DNA of 48,347 bases, from contig DATAAF010000074.1 in the NCBI GenBank assembly GCA_036260255.1, forward strand, positions 1-48,347. Reading direction: 5' to 3'. Below are positions 1 to 7,451 of the stretch, piece by piece (position 1 is the stretch's first letter; every line of letters starts with the position of its first letter). Under the pieces are notes generated by a model. The model did not search any database, had not been told where the DNA came from, and was given only the letters and a program-made list of their open reading frames with translations. Both the position numbers and the translations under genes were made by a program. The DNA is from DASZJY01 sp036260255 (lineage in GTDB: Bacteria; Actinomycetota; Acidimicrobiia; Acidimicrobiales; AC-14).

Positions 1-1464
1 GAGGATGTCCTGACATCTGTTGAAGTTCGGCGGTGGCCACTTCTTGGTCAGGCTGCTTCCTGATCGTACTCAGCGGGTGTGACGGTCACCGCTGCTGGGC
101 GGCGGAGAGCGGCGATGAGGGTCGGCATCTCGGCGCAGCCCTTCACCCGCCGGAACGACCGCTCGGCCTCGAGCATCCCCGCCGCCACCCAGCGCTTCTT
201 CATCGAGCCGTCCTTCCAGCGCTTCACCCGTGCCATGGCGGTGCGGGCCACGGAGATCATCGACTCGATGCAGTTGGTGTTTGTGAGCGTGAGGGCGAGG
301 CGACCGGAGACGCCGAGGCGGCGGACGGTGAACATGTCCTCCAGGCCCTCTGCCAGGCTGGCTGCGGCATCGGGGTGATCGGCTCGCAGCTCGGCGGCGA
401 GGCGGCGGGCGGCGTCGAGGCCCTTGGCCGGGTCGGAGTGGTTGAACGCCCGGGCCAGGCGCCAGTCCACCGATCGGGCCAGCTCGTCGGACAAGTGGTC
501 GGCGACGTTGCGGCGCTTGTGCAGGGTGCAACGCTGCACCAGGGCTTGGTCGCCAAAGACCTTCTTGACCCCGGCGGCCAGGGCCTTGGCCCCGTCGATG
601 ACCACCAGCAGCCCGCCCTCGGCCGACAGCCCCCGCCCCACCAGGTCGGCGAGCAGGTTGGAGACCACCGTCTTGTTCTCGGTGTCGCCCAGCCACAGCC
701 CCACGGGGACCTTGGTGCCGTCGGTGCACATCACCAGGGCCACCACGGTGCACTGGCCGGCGATCTCGATGCCGTCGATCATCACCACCGCCACGTCCAG
801 GCTCGACAGGTCGCGGGCCATGAGCTCGGCCAGAGCCGCCTCTGTCGCTCGCTTCCAGCGACGGCTGCCCGAGGAGCGGCCCGTTCCCCGGGCCCGCTCG
901 TCCACCTCGGCGCCGAGGGGCTCGGCCACATCGGCGTGGCGGCGGGTGGCCACGCCGGCGAGCATGCGCTCGCACACGAGCTGGGTGAGCAGGTCCTCCG
1001 AGGAGAACACCGCCCACGTGTCCAGCTCGACCTCGGCGCCCTCGGTGGTGCGGCCCCGGGGCCGCTCGACGGGCACCGTGCGGCCACCCATCACGACCGG
1101 GCCGGTGGTCGTCCCGTGCCAGTTGGCCGCCCGCCCGGGCAATTTGGCGTGCTTGGGGCCGATCCGCCGCGCCATCTCGGCGTCCATGAGCTGGCGCATG
1201 ACCACGAGGCCGACGTCGGCGCAGAACCCGAGCAGGCCCTCCTTGACGGCGCCAGCCACATCGGCCAGCGCGACCGTCGCCTCCAGCGACAGGTCGGCCA
1301 GTCGAGCGGCCTCCTCCGGCTCGGCGACGGTGACGACAGGTACCTTCTTCTTCACGGTGGTCCCCTTCCTGTTGGGTTGTCTTGGTGGACGCCCGACACC
1401 CTGCCAGCGGCAAGGTCTCAGGCGGGGGACCACCGCCTACTTCAACAAGCTGGGGGACAACCCC
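1..1464 (-). mobile_element. IS256-family insertion sequence
   Basis: A complete or nearly complete element holding one transposase gene. Its ends are imperfect inverted repeats: positions 1-40 pair with the reverse complement of 1424-1464. Both ends share TGTTGAAGT and GGCGGTGG blocks and a TGTCC near the tip; the outer 25 nt match at 16 positions with no gap, then one 1-nt gap is needed. The outermost bases read GAGG (left) and GGGG (right), so the window begins at or within a few bases of the left tip. The right end abuts a broken integrase reading frame, which the element interrupts. The 8-9 bp target duplication typical of the family cannot be checked because the left flank is outside the window. 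Confidence 0.85.
48..1355 (-). CDS. IS256-family (Mutator-type) transposase
   Basis: DDE transposase of about 435 aa, the usual size for IS256. The GTG at 1355 is chosen because AGGAAGGGG lies just upstream and the protein then begins VKKKVPVVTV. Catalytic candidates are the Asp in VVMIDGIEIAGQ, the Asp in VVIDGAKAL and the Glu in TNCIESMIS. The N-terminal half carries the family block around ARRIGPKHAKLPGRAANWHG. The frame is open throughout with no stop or frameshift, so the enzyme looks intact and the element may still move. It is the only gene inside the terminal inverted repeats. Assignment to IS256 is firm; the exact subgroup is not determined. Confidence 0.93.
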   Translation of the reverse strand: MKKKVPVVTVAEPEEAARLADLSLEATVALADVAGAVKEGLLGFCADVGLVVMRQLMDAEMARRIGPKHAKLPGRAANWHGTTTGPVVMGGRTVPVERPRGRTTEGAEVELDTWAVFSSEDLLTQLVCERMLAGVATRRHADVAEPLGAEVDERARGTGRSSGSRRWKRATEAALAELMARDLSSLDVAVVMIDGIEIAGQCTVVALVMCTDGTKVPVGLWLGDTENKTVVSNLLADLVGRGLSAEGGLLVVIDGAKALAAGVKKVFGDQALVQRCTLHKRRNVADHLSDELARSVDWRLARAFNHSDPAKGLDAARRLAAELRADHPDAAASLAEGLEDMFTVRRLGVSGRLALTLTNTNCIESMISVARTAMARVKRWKDGSMKKRWVAAGMLEAERSFRRVKGCAEMPTLIAALRRPAAVTVTPAEYDQEAA

Positions 1465-1753
1465 GCCACAACGGCCCCAGCCGCGTATCGATGATCCGCC
1501 GGGTCTCGGCGATTGTCTTACGGCGACCAGTCCTTGGCCACCGACGCGACGGCGAACCATTGCTCGACCAGCTCACCGAACGTGGCCTCAGTGGTGACCC
1601 CGGCGCCCACCTGCGTTATGAAGGCGGCGAGCGCCTCCTCGGCCACACGTTTGCCGCCCTTTACCGTCTTGGTCTTGTAGCGATCGCGCCCGGTCACCGG
1701 ATCACGCCCTGCGAAGGCCCGCAGTTCCCACGTGCCCTGTCCCGCTGCCGCAT
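1465..1753 (-). pseudogene. Tyrosine-type phage integrase, N-terminal remnant
   Basis: Reading the minus strand, a frame gives GTWELRAFAGRDPVTGRDRY, then KTKTVKGGKRVAEEALAAF and, after a spacer, FGELVEQWFAVASVAKDWSP. This is the N-terminal AP2-like/arm-binding domain and the start of the SAM-like core-binding domain of actinophage-type integrases. The frame ends in a stop right after DWSP; a 1-nt shift restores TIAETRRIIDTRLGPLW, which runs into the IS256 end at 1464. The plausible start ATG (1753) is also one frame off the conserved part. Two frameshifts plus the insertion make it non-functional, and the catalytic domain is absent. It points the same way as tRNA-Glu and lies just downstream of it, as for an element integrated at that tRNA. 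Confidence 0.8.
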
Positions 1754-1784
1754 GTGCCCGCGCACGGCACCAACGCTACGCCGT

Positions 1785-1817
1785 GCTACTGACAACCAGT
1801 AGCAACCAGTAGCAACC
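1785..1817. repeat. Tandem CAACCAGTAG repeat with a small palindrome
   Basis: CAACCAGTAG occurs at 1793-1802 and 1803-1812 and is followed by CAACC. GCTACTG (1785-1791) and CAGTAGC (1797-1803) form a 7-bp inverted repeat around ACAAC. It lies between the integrase remnant and tRNA-Glu, where arm-type integrase sites or an integrase promoter operator would be expected. Function is inferred from position only. Confidence 0.45.
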
Positions 1818-1834
1818 GGCCGCCGAGAATGAGA

Positions 1835-1858
1835 AGAGGCCCTCCGCAGAGGGTCTCT
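1835..1858 (-). terminator. Hairpin terminator after tRNA-Glu
   Basis: Ten-base-pair stem (1835-1844 with 1849-1858, one G.T pair) and a 4-nt loop CGCA. On the minus strand it lies 19 nt past the tRNA-Glu 3' end and is followed by a pyrimidine-rich TTCTCATTCTC. It probably ends the tRNA transcript. Confidence 0.65.
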
Positions 1859-1876
1859 GACCTGGACTCTTGCCTG

Positions 1877-1949
1877 CAGCCCCAACGGGGTTCGAACCCG
1901 TGTCTCCACCTTGAGAGGGTGGTGTCCTAGGCCACTAGACGATGGGGCC
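1877..1949 (-). tRNA. tRNA-Glu (anticodon CTC)
   Basis: Full cloverleaf on the minus strand. The acceptor stem GGCCCCA pairs with TGGGGCT (first pair G.U) and the discriminator is G. The anticodon stem CCACC/GGTGG holds the loop CTCTCAA, giving anticodon CTC. The T arm carries GGTTCGAACC. No CCA is encoded. It is 33 nt downstream of tRNA-Gln on the same strand, and both follow gltX, which charges it. Confidence 0.96.
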
Positions 1950-1982
1950 TCGACCGGCGCCGGGCGAGCCGGTGCCGGGTAG

Positions 1983-2054
1983 CTCGGGGGGGAGGACTCG
2001 AACCCCCAATAACAGGGCCAGAACCTGTCGTGTTGCCGATTACACCACCCCCGA
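1983..2054 (-). tRNA. tRNA-Gln (anticodon CTG)
   Basis: Cloverleaf on the minus strand. The acceptor stem TCGGGGG pairs with CCCCCGA, with discriminator G. The anticodon stem ACAGG/CCTGT encloses TTCTGGC, giving anticodon CTG. The T arm is GGGGG-TTCGAGT-CCTCC. It begins 11 nt after the stop of the YdcF-like gene, so it may be co-transcribed with gltX and ydcF. In bacteria without GlnRS, tRNA-Gln is charged with Glu by GltX and then amidated, which would fit this neighbourhood; whether GlnRS exists here cannot be seen. Confidence 0.95.
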
Positions 2055-2065
2055 ACGGGCGACGT

Positions 2066-2737
2066 TCAGACTACCCGCTGGTCGCGTCCCTCCGGTCCGA
2101 GCACGACGACCCGGTGGAGGTCGGCCTCCCGGCGGAAGCCGATGACCCGCCCGACGGCGACCGCGGCCGTCTCGCGCACGTAGTACCGGGCCGAGGACAG
2201 GCCGCCGATGGGGCTCGTGCGGGTGGGCGACGTGTGCCCCTGGAGCCCGAGCTCGTCGGCGATGGCGGCGATCCGGTAGGCATGGAACGGGTCGGACACG
2301 AGCAGAACCTGGTTGATCGAGCGGTCGTGCAGGAAGGCGGCGACCGAGGAGAGCGACTGGAACGACGTGCGGCCGGAGACCTCACGCAGCACGTCCTTGT
2401 CGGGGACGCCCCGCTCGAGGAGGTAGTTGGCTGACGCCGTCGCCTCGGTGAACCGGTCGCCCGGCTGGCCACCGCCCGTCACCACGATCACCGGCGCCAG
2501 CCGGCGCCGGTACAGGCCGAGAGCGTGGTCGAGGCGGGCGCGCAGCACGGCCGAGGGCCGGCCGTTGAACTGGGCGGCGCCCAGGACGACGATGGCCTGG
2601 GCGGGGCGGGCCTCGTCGCGGTGGGCGGCCCGCCAGACCTGGACAAAGGTGACGCCCAGGTACACAACCGCGACGGCGACGAGCAGAGCGAGCACCCTCA
2701 AGGCCAGCCTCGCCCGCGGCTTCGCCGTCACGGCCAT
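2066..2737 (-). CDS. YdcF/SanA-like (DUF218) membrane-anchored protein
   Basis: 223 aa. A basic N-terminus and one membrane segment (about residues 10-33) are followed by a DUF218 domain: VVLGAA (50-55), VVTGGGQPGDRFTEA (about 85-99) and VLLVSDPFHAYR near the end of the core. The domain probably faces the outside of the membrane. Relatives such as SanA and ElyC affect envelope integrity, but their chemistry is poorly defined, so no precise role is given. The start lies 1 nt from the gltX stop, so the two are probably one transcript, continuing into tRNA-Gln and tRNA-Glu. Confidence 0.87.
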   Translation of the reverse strand: MAVTAKPRARLALRVLALLVAVAVVYLGVTFVQVWRAAHRDEARPAQAIVVLGAAQFNGRPSAVLRARLDHALGLYRRRLAPVIVVTGGGQPGDRFTEATASANYLLERGVPDKDVLREVSGRTSFQSLSSVAAFLHDRSINQVLLVSDPFHAYRIAAIADELGLQGHTSPTRTSPIGGLSSARYYVRETAAVAVGRVIGFRREADLHRVVVLGPEGRDQRVV

Positions 2738-2738
2738 G

Positions 2739-4157
2739 TCAGCGGGGCGACGAGGGCTCCATGGCCAGACGGTCTCGGGCGGCTCTCAACCGCTCCAGCG
2801 TGCGCTCCCGCCCGAGCACGTTCAAGGATTCGAACAGCGGTGGCCCCACCGTGCGCCCGGTGACGGCCACCCGGACGGGCGCCTGGGCCCTTGCCAGCTT
2901 GAGCCCGTGCGCCTCGGCCACCCTCTGCAGGGCGTCGTGGAGGGCGGCGGGGTCCCAGTGGCAGTCCCCGAGGGCGGTGATGGCGTCGTCCAGGACGGCG
3001 GCCGCCGCCGGCAGGCGCGCCACCCCCTTCTCCCAGGCGTCCTCCTCGATGTTGGGCTGGTCGAGGAACAGGAAGTCCACCATCTGGGGCACCTCGCCGA
3101 GTGTCCGCACCCGGGCCTGCACAAGGGGGGCGACCGCTTCGAAGGCGGCAGGGTCGAGGTTCTCGGCCGGCCAGGGCGCGTCCTCCATCAGCCAGGGAAG
3201 CGACTCCCGGACGAACGTGGCGACGGGCAGGGCGCGCAGGTACTCGGCGTTGATGTGGTCGAGCTTCTGGCGGTCGAAGAAGGCGGGCGACTTGTTCACC
3301 GCCTGCAGCTCGAACTCGGCGACCATCTCCTCGATGGGGACGATCTCCCGATCGCCCGACGGTGCCCACCCGAGGAGGGCGAGGTAGTTCCGCATGGCCT
3401 CGGGCAGGTAGCCCTTCTCCCGGTACTCTTCGACCGCGACAGCATGGCGACGCTTGGACAGCTTCCGCCGCTGCTCGTCGACCAGCAGGGGCAGGTGGGC
3501 GAAGACGGGGTCGCCGGCGTGGCCGAGGGCCCGCCGCACGAGCAGGGCCTTCGGCGTGGACGCCAACAGGTCCTCGCCCCGTACGACGTGGGTGATGCCC
3601 ATATCGGCGTCGTCCACCGCGTTGGCGAGGATGAAGGTCGGGGTGCCGTCCGCCCGCACGAGGACGAAGTCCTCCAGGGAGGCGTGGTCGAAGTGGACCT
3701 CGCCCCTTATGACGTCATCGACGACCGTCTCCCCTCGGTCGGGCGCGCGCAGGCGCAGGGCGGTGTCGGACCCTCGGCTCAGCCCCCGGTCCCGGCAGAA
3801 GCCGTCGTAGCCGGCCGTGGGGCTCCCGGCCCGGGCGATCACCGTCTCGCGGGTGCAGTCGCACCAGTACGTCAGGCCGGCGGCCGACAGCTGGTCGGCC
3901 GCCTCACGATAGAGGTGCATCCGCTGGGACTGGCGAACGACCTCGCCGTCCCAGTCGAGCGCCAGCCAGCGCAGCGTCCGCTCGATGCCCTCCACCAGCT
4001 CGTCGCGGGAACGGGCCGGGTCCGTGTCCTCGATCCGCAGGGCCATGGTGCCGCCGTGGTGGCGGGCGTACATCCAGTTGAAGAGCGCGACGCGGGCGCT
4101 CCCGACGTGCAGGAAGCCTGTCGGCGAAGGGGCGAAGCGGACGTGGGGCGCGGTCAC
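2739..4157 (-). CDS. gltX: Glutamyl-tRNA synthetase
   Basis: Cytoplasmic class I aminoacyl-tRNA synthetase that attaches Glu to tRNA-Glu and, in many actinobacteria, also to tRNA-Gln. 472 aa, normal length. The N-terminus PSPTGFLHVGS carries the HIGH-type motif (17-20, HVGS). KLSKR lies at 232-236. The sequence WCDC (98-101) and Cys121 look like a zinc-binding insertion. The GTG start lies 9 nt downstream of a TAGCCT box (4167-4172, minus strand), so the 5' leader must be very short. Downstream are ydcF, tRNA-Gln and tRNA-Glu, the enzyme next to its substrates. Confidence 0.97.
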   Translation of the reverse strand: MTAPHVRFAPSPTGFLHVGSARVALFNWMYARHHGGTMALRIEDTDPARSRDELVEGIERTLRWLALDWDGEVVRQSQRMHLYREAADQLSAAGLTYWCDCTRETVIARAGSPTAGYDGFCRDRGLSRGSDTALRLRAPDRGETVVDDVIRGEVHFDHASLEDFVLVRADGTPTFILANAVDDADMGITHVVRGEDLLASTPKALLVRRALGHAGDPVFAHLPLLVDEQRRKLSKRRHAVAVEEYREKGYLPEAMRNYLALLGWAPSGDREIVPIEEMVAEFELQAVNKSPAFFDRQKLDHINAEYLRALPVATFVRESLPWLMEDAPWPAENLDPAAFEAVAPLVQARVRTLGEVPQMVDFLFLDQPNIEEDAWEKGVARLPAAAAVLDDAITALGDCHWDPAALHDALQRVAEAHGLKLARAQAPVRVAVTGRTVGPPLFESLNVLGRERTLERLRAARDRLAMEPSSPR

Positions 4158-4203
4158 GTAATGCGGAGGCTACCGGCGGGAGATGCCGGTACCCTCGCCA
4201 TTG
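4158..4203. promoter_or_regulatory. Divergent gltX / proS promoter region
   Basis: Two TANNNT -10 boxes on opposite strands: TAGCCT on the minus strand (4167-4172) for gltX and TACCCT on the plus strand (4190-4195) for proS. Both lie 5-9 nt from a possible start codon, so both mRNAs are probably leaderless or nearly so. No clear -35 boxes are seen. Confidence 0.5.
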
Positions 4204-5613
4204 GTGGCCAAGAGCGTCCTGACCCCGCAGTCGGAGAACTACCCGCAGTGGTACCAGGACGTCGTGGCCAAGGCCGAGCTGGCCGACAACGGGCCGGTGC
4301 GGGGCACGATGGTGATTCGCCCCTACGGCTACGCGATCTGGGAGCGCATGCAGCGGGAGCTCGACGACCGCATCAAGAAGGCGGGGGCCCGCAACGCCTA
4401 CTTCCCCCTCTTCATCCCCGAGTCCTACCTCCGGAAGGAGGCGCAGCACGTCGAGGGCTTCAGCCCCGAGCTGGCCGTCGTCACCCACGGCGGGGGCAAG
4501 GAGCTGGAGGAGCCGGCGGTGGTGCGCCCCACCAGCGAGACGATCATCAACGTCTTCTTCGCCAAGTGGGTCCAGAGCTACCGGGACCTCCCCCTCCTCA
4601 TCAACCAGTGGGCCAACGTCGTGCGCTGGGAGCTCCGGCCCCGCGTGTTCCTCCGCACCACCGAGTTCCTGTGGCAGGAGGGCCACACCGCCCACGTCTC
4701 CCGGGAGGACGCCCGGGCCTACGCGGTGCGGATCCTGCGGCAGGTCTACGAGGACTTCGCCGTCGGCGTGCTCGGACTGCCGGTTCTGGTCGGGCGCAAG
4801 ACCGAGCGCGAGCGGTTCGCCGGCGCTGACGCCACTTACACCATCGAGGGGATGATGGGCGACGGCAAGGCGCTGCAGATGGGCACGAGCCACGAGCTGG
4901 GCCAGAACTTCTCCCGTGCGTTCGGCATCCAGTTCCAAGACGACAGCGGTGGGTCGGAGTTCGCGTGGCAGACCTCGTGGGGCGTGTCCACCCGTCTGGT
5001 CGGCGCCCTGGTCATGGGTCACGGCGACGACGCCGGCCTGCGCCTGCCCCCCAACCTGGCGCCCACCCAGGTGATGGTGCTGCTCGTGCGAGCCGAGGAC
5101 GGCGCGGCCGAGGCCGCCGCCACCCTCGTCGCCGATCTCCGCGGGGCCGGCCTGCGGGTCGAGCTGGACGAGCGGGTGGACACGTCGTTCGGGCGGCGGG
5201 CGGTCGAGTGGGAGCTCAAGGGCATCCCGGTGCGGGTGGAGGTCGGGCCCCGCGACCTGGCCGAGGGCAACGCCGTCCTGGTCAGACGGGACACCGGCGC
5301 CAAGGAGGCCGTGCCCCTCGGCGCGGTCGTCGACCGGGTCGTCGCCGCCCTGGGCGAGGTACAGCAGGCCCTCCAGGTCGAGGCCCTCGAACGCCGCGAG
5401 GCCCGCACCGCCGACGTCACGTCGGTCGACGAGGCGAGGGAGGCCGCCCAGTCGGGCTTCGCCCGGGTGCCCTGGGAGAAGGTGGGCGAGGAAGGCGAGG
5501 ACGCTCTGGCCGAGAGCGGGATCTCCGTCCGCTGCCTGCAGCGCCCCGACGGCCGACTGCCCGAATCGTCCTCCGAGGTGGGCGTGGTTGCCACCGTGGG
5601 CAAGGCCTACTGA
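4204..5613 (+). CDS. proS: Prolyl-tRNA synthetase, archaeal/eukaryal type
   Basis: Class II synthetase charging tRNA-Pro, of the short type (ProS type 3) that lacks the editing insertion of most bacterial enzymes. Numbered from the upstream ATG at 4183: RPTSE at 115-119, motif 2 FLRTTEFLWQEGHTA at 156-170 and motif 3 GVSTRLVGALVMGHGD at 267-282. A C-terminal anticodon-binding domain follows, and the protein ends in KAY, with the terminal Tyr typical of this type. I prefer GTG 4204 (469 aa; TTG 4201 also possible) because a TACCCT -10 box sits at 4190-4195, inside the longer version, and homologues start close to the LTPQSENYP segment. Divergent from gltX. Confidence 0.95.
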   Translation: MAKSVLTPQSENYPQWYQDVVAKAELADNGPVRGTMVIRPYGYAIWERMQRELDDRIKKAGARNAYFPLFIPESYLRKEAQHVEGFSPELAVVTHGGGKELEEPAVVRPTSETIINVFFAKWVQSYRDLPLLINQWANVVRWELRPRVFLRTTEFLWQEGHTAHVSREDARAYAVRILRQVYEDFAVGVLGLPVLVGRKTERERFAGADATYTIEGMMGDGKALQMGTSHELGQNFSRAFGIQFQDDSGGSEFAWQTSWGVSTRLVGALVMGHGDDAGLRLPPNLAPTQVMVLLVRAEDGAAEAAATLVADLRGAGLRVELDERVDTSFGRRAVEWELKGIPVRVEVGPRDLAEGNAVLVRRDTGAKEAVPLGAVVDRVVAALGEVQQALQVEALERREARTADVTSVDEAREAAQSGFARVPWEKVGEEGEDALAESGISVRCLQRPDGRLPESSSEVGVVATVGKAY

Positions 5614-5623
5614 GCAGACCTCA

Positions 5624-5676
5624 CCGTTCTGGCGCGCTCAGGGCGCGAAAACCAACCGCTTTCGTCACCCAATTCG
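5624..5676 (-). repeat. Dispersed 53-bp hairpin repeat, copy A
   Basis: The reverse complement of this segment matches 34857-34909 at 47 of 53 positions without gaps, and all six differences are transitions. The centre holds an inverted repeat CGCGC-TCAGG-GCGCG. It lies between the convergent ends of proS and the BI-1-like gene, a typical place for REP-like elements. Confidence 0.75.
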
Positions 5677-5684
5677 CCGGGGCG

Positions 5685-6518
5685 CTAGCGCGAGCGCAGC
5701 TTGGCGAGGAGGCGGAGCAGCTCGAGGTAGAGCCACACCAGGGTGATCAAGAGGCCGAACGCCCCGTACCACTCCATGTACTTGGGGGCGCCGCCGGCCG
5801 CGCCCCGTTCGACGAAGTCGAAGTCGAGCACCAGGTTGAGGGCGGCGATGACCACGACGACGAGGCTGAAGAGGATGCCCACCGGGCCGGCGTCGTGGAT
5901 GAAGGGGATGTCGGCGCCGAACAGGCGCAGCACCAGGCTCACCAGGTAGACGAGGAAGACGGCACCCGTCGCGGCGACGATCCCCATCCGCAGGTTCTGG
6001 GTGACCTCGATGATCCGCGTGGCGTACAGGAACAGCAGCAGGGCGAACACGCCGACCGTGAGCCCGACCGCCTGCAGCACGATGCCGTTGAACTCGAACT
6101 CGTAGAGATGCGAGACGGCGCCGACGACGAGCCCCTCGACGATGGCGTAGAGCGGCGCGGTGAACCGGGCCAGCTTGGGCTTGAAGATCGTGAGGATGGC
6201 GACGCCGAGACCGACGAGCATGATCGGGAACAACCACCCGGGAACCCGCACCTGCTCGGGGCTGGCGTCGACGGATGCCCATCCGAACCACCCGGCGGCG
6301 ATCAACAGCATCAGTAGTACGGCGGAGGCGCTGACCACGCCGCCGACGGTCATGGTGTCGACGCCGGTGATCGGCGGCCGCGCCGGTGTCCACGGCGAGA
6401 CGCGGTCGTCGACGGGGGGACGCTCGAGGGTGCCCGTGGCCGTGGCCTGGTGCTGGCGCTGCTCCTCGATCTGGCGGTCGAAGACCCTCTCGTTCAGGGC
6501 CGGGTTGCTGGTGCGCAT
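5685..6518 (-). CDS. Bax inhibitor-1/YccA-like membrane protein
   Basis: 277 aa. The soluble N-terminal stretch of about 55 residues ends in TPARPPITGVDTMTVGGVV, and about seven membrane segments follow. The body matches the BI-1/YccA family in actinobacteria: GTLERPP near the N-terminus, an FMLVGL-like region and a C-terminal ALNLVLDFDFVERG block next to the Asp pair thought to sense pH or calcium in family members. A TACGCT -10-like box and AAGGAGG 7 nt before the ATG support this start, so unlike many neighbours this mRNA has a normal leader. Physiological role is unknown; a calcium leak or stress function is inferred from the family only. Confidence 0.85.
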   Translation of the reverse strand: MRTSNPALNERVFDRQIEEQRQHQATATGTLERPPVDDRVSPWTPARPPITGVDTMTVGGVVSASAVLLMLLIAAGWFGWASVDASPEQVRVPGWLFPIMLVGLGVAILTIFKPKLARFTAPLYAIVEGLVVGAVSHLYEFEFNGIVLQAVGLTVGVFALLLFLYATRIIEVTQNLRMGIVAATGAVFLVYLVSLVLRLFGADIPFIHDAGPVGILFSLVVVVIAALNLVLDFDFVERGAAGGAPKYMEWYGAFGLLITLVWLYLELLRLLAKLRSR

Positions 6519-6554
6519 GCGCGGGCCTCCTTCGCCGTCGAGCGTACCGGCCGG

Positions 6555-7451
6555 CTACCCGGATCGGGCGGCGCCGAGATGTTCCAGGAGCAGGCGGTTG
6601 AGCTCCTCGGGGGCGTCTTCGGGGATCCAGTGGCTGACCCCCTCGAAGACCTCGAAGCGGTAGGGCCCGGTCACGTGGGCGGCGCAGGCGTCGACCGCCT
6701 CGCGGCCGATGGCGGGCTCCTCCGTGCTCCAGACGAAGAGCGTCGGCGCGCTGACCGGCGGCACGCTCGTGACGACGGCCGGATCGATCGCCCGGTACCA
6801 GTTGAGGGCGGCGGTCAGCGCCCCCGGCTCGAGCAGCCGGGCGACGTAGCGCTCCATCGCCTCGCGGTCGGAGTACGCGGTGTTGGCGAACAGCGCCCGC
6901 AGACCGGCGCCCTCCTCCGCGAGAAGGAGCTGCTCGGGGAGCTCCGGGGCTCCGAAGAAGGCGATGTAGCTCGACCGGGCCAGCTGGTCCCCGGTGGACG
7001 ACGCCATCGCCTCCGCCACCGCCATCGGGTGCGGCACCGAGACCGCCGTCAGGGTCCGCAGACGGTCGGCGTACCGCCCGGCCAGGTGCCACGCCACCAC
7101 CGCGCCGAAGTCGTGGCCTACCACGTGGAACTGGTGGCCCCCCAGCCAGTCGGCGACGGCCAGCGCGTCGGCGGCCAGGTGGTCGACCCGGTAGCGCTGG
7201 ATCTCCTCGGGGCGGGCCCGGGGCGAGTAGCCGCGCTGGTCGGGGGCGACGGCCCGGTAGCCCGCGTCACCGAGGGCGGCCAGCTGCCAGCGCCACTGCC
7301 ACGAGGACTGGGGGAACCCGTGCAGCAGGAGGACGAGCTCGCCGTCGGCGGGACCCGACGCCAGGGCGTCGAACACCTCCTCGCCGACCGGTATCTCGAT
7401 GCGCTCGAAGCCGGGCGGTCGGCCTTGACCGTCCAGCCCCGAGCCGGTCAC
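6555..7451 (-). CDS. Alpha/beta hydrolase, epoxide-hydrolase-like
   Basis: 298 aa from GTG 7451. The oxyanion-hole motif is HGFPQSSWQWRW (His44). The nucleophile elbow is GHDFGA with Asp114 in place of Ser, as in epoxide hydrolases and haloalkane dehalogenases. A C-terminal EGVSHWIPEDAPEEL supplies the catalytic His. The reaction is therefore probably hydrolysis through an alkyl-enzyme ester; the substrate is unknown. The start codon overlaps the stop of the upstream gene (GTGA), so translation is coupled to it. A longer open frame extends upstream but runs through that gene, so the GTG is preferred. Confidence 0.85.
   Translation of the reverse strand: MTGSGLDGQGRPPGFERIEIPVGEEVFDALASGPADGELVLLLHGFPQSSWQWRWQLAALGDAGYRAVAPDQRGYSPRARPEEIQRYRVDHLAADALAVADWLGGHQFHVVGHDFGAVVAWHLAGRYADRLRTLTAVSVPHPMAVAEAMASSTGDQLARSSYIAFFGAPELPEQLLLAEEGAGLRALFANTAYSDREAMERYVARLLEPGALTAALNWYRAIDPAVVTSVPPVSAPTLFVWSTEEPAIGREAVDACAAHVTGPYRFEVFEGVSHWIPEDAPEELNRLLLEHLGAARSG

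Noticed and set aside
33..1802. 589-codon open frame on the plus strand
   Set aside because: Antisense to the IS256 transposase and integrase remnant; GC bias at third positions opens it. Composition is not protein-like.
2427..4829. 800-codon open frame on the plus strand
   Set aside because: Runs antisense through gltX and out of frame into proS, both of which have clear catalytic motifs.
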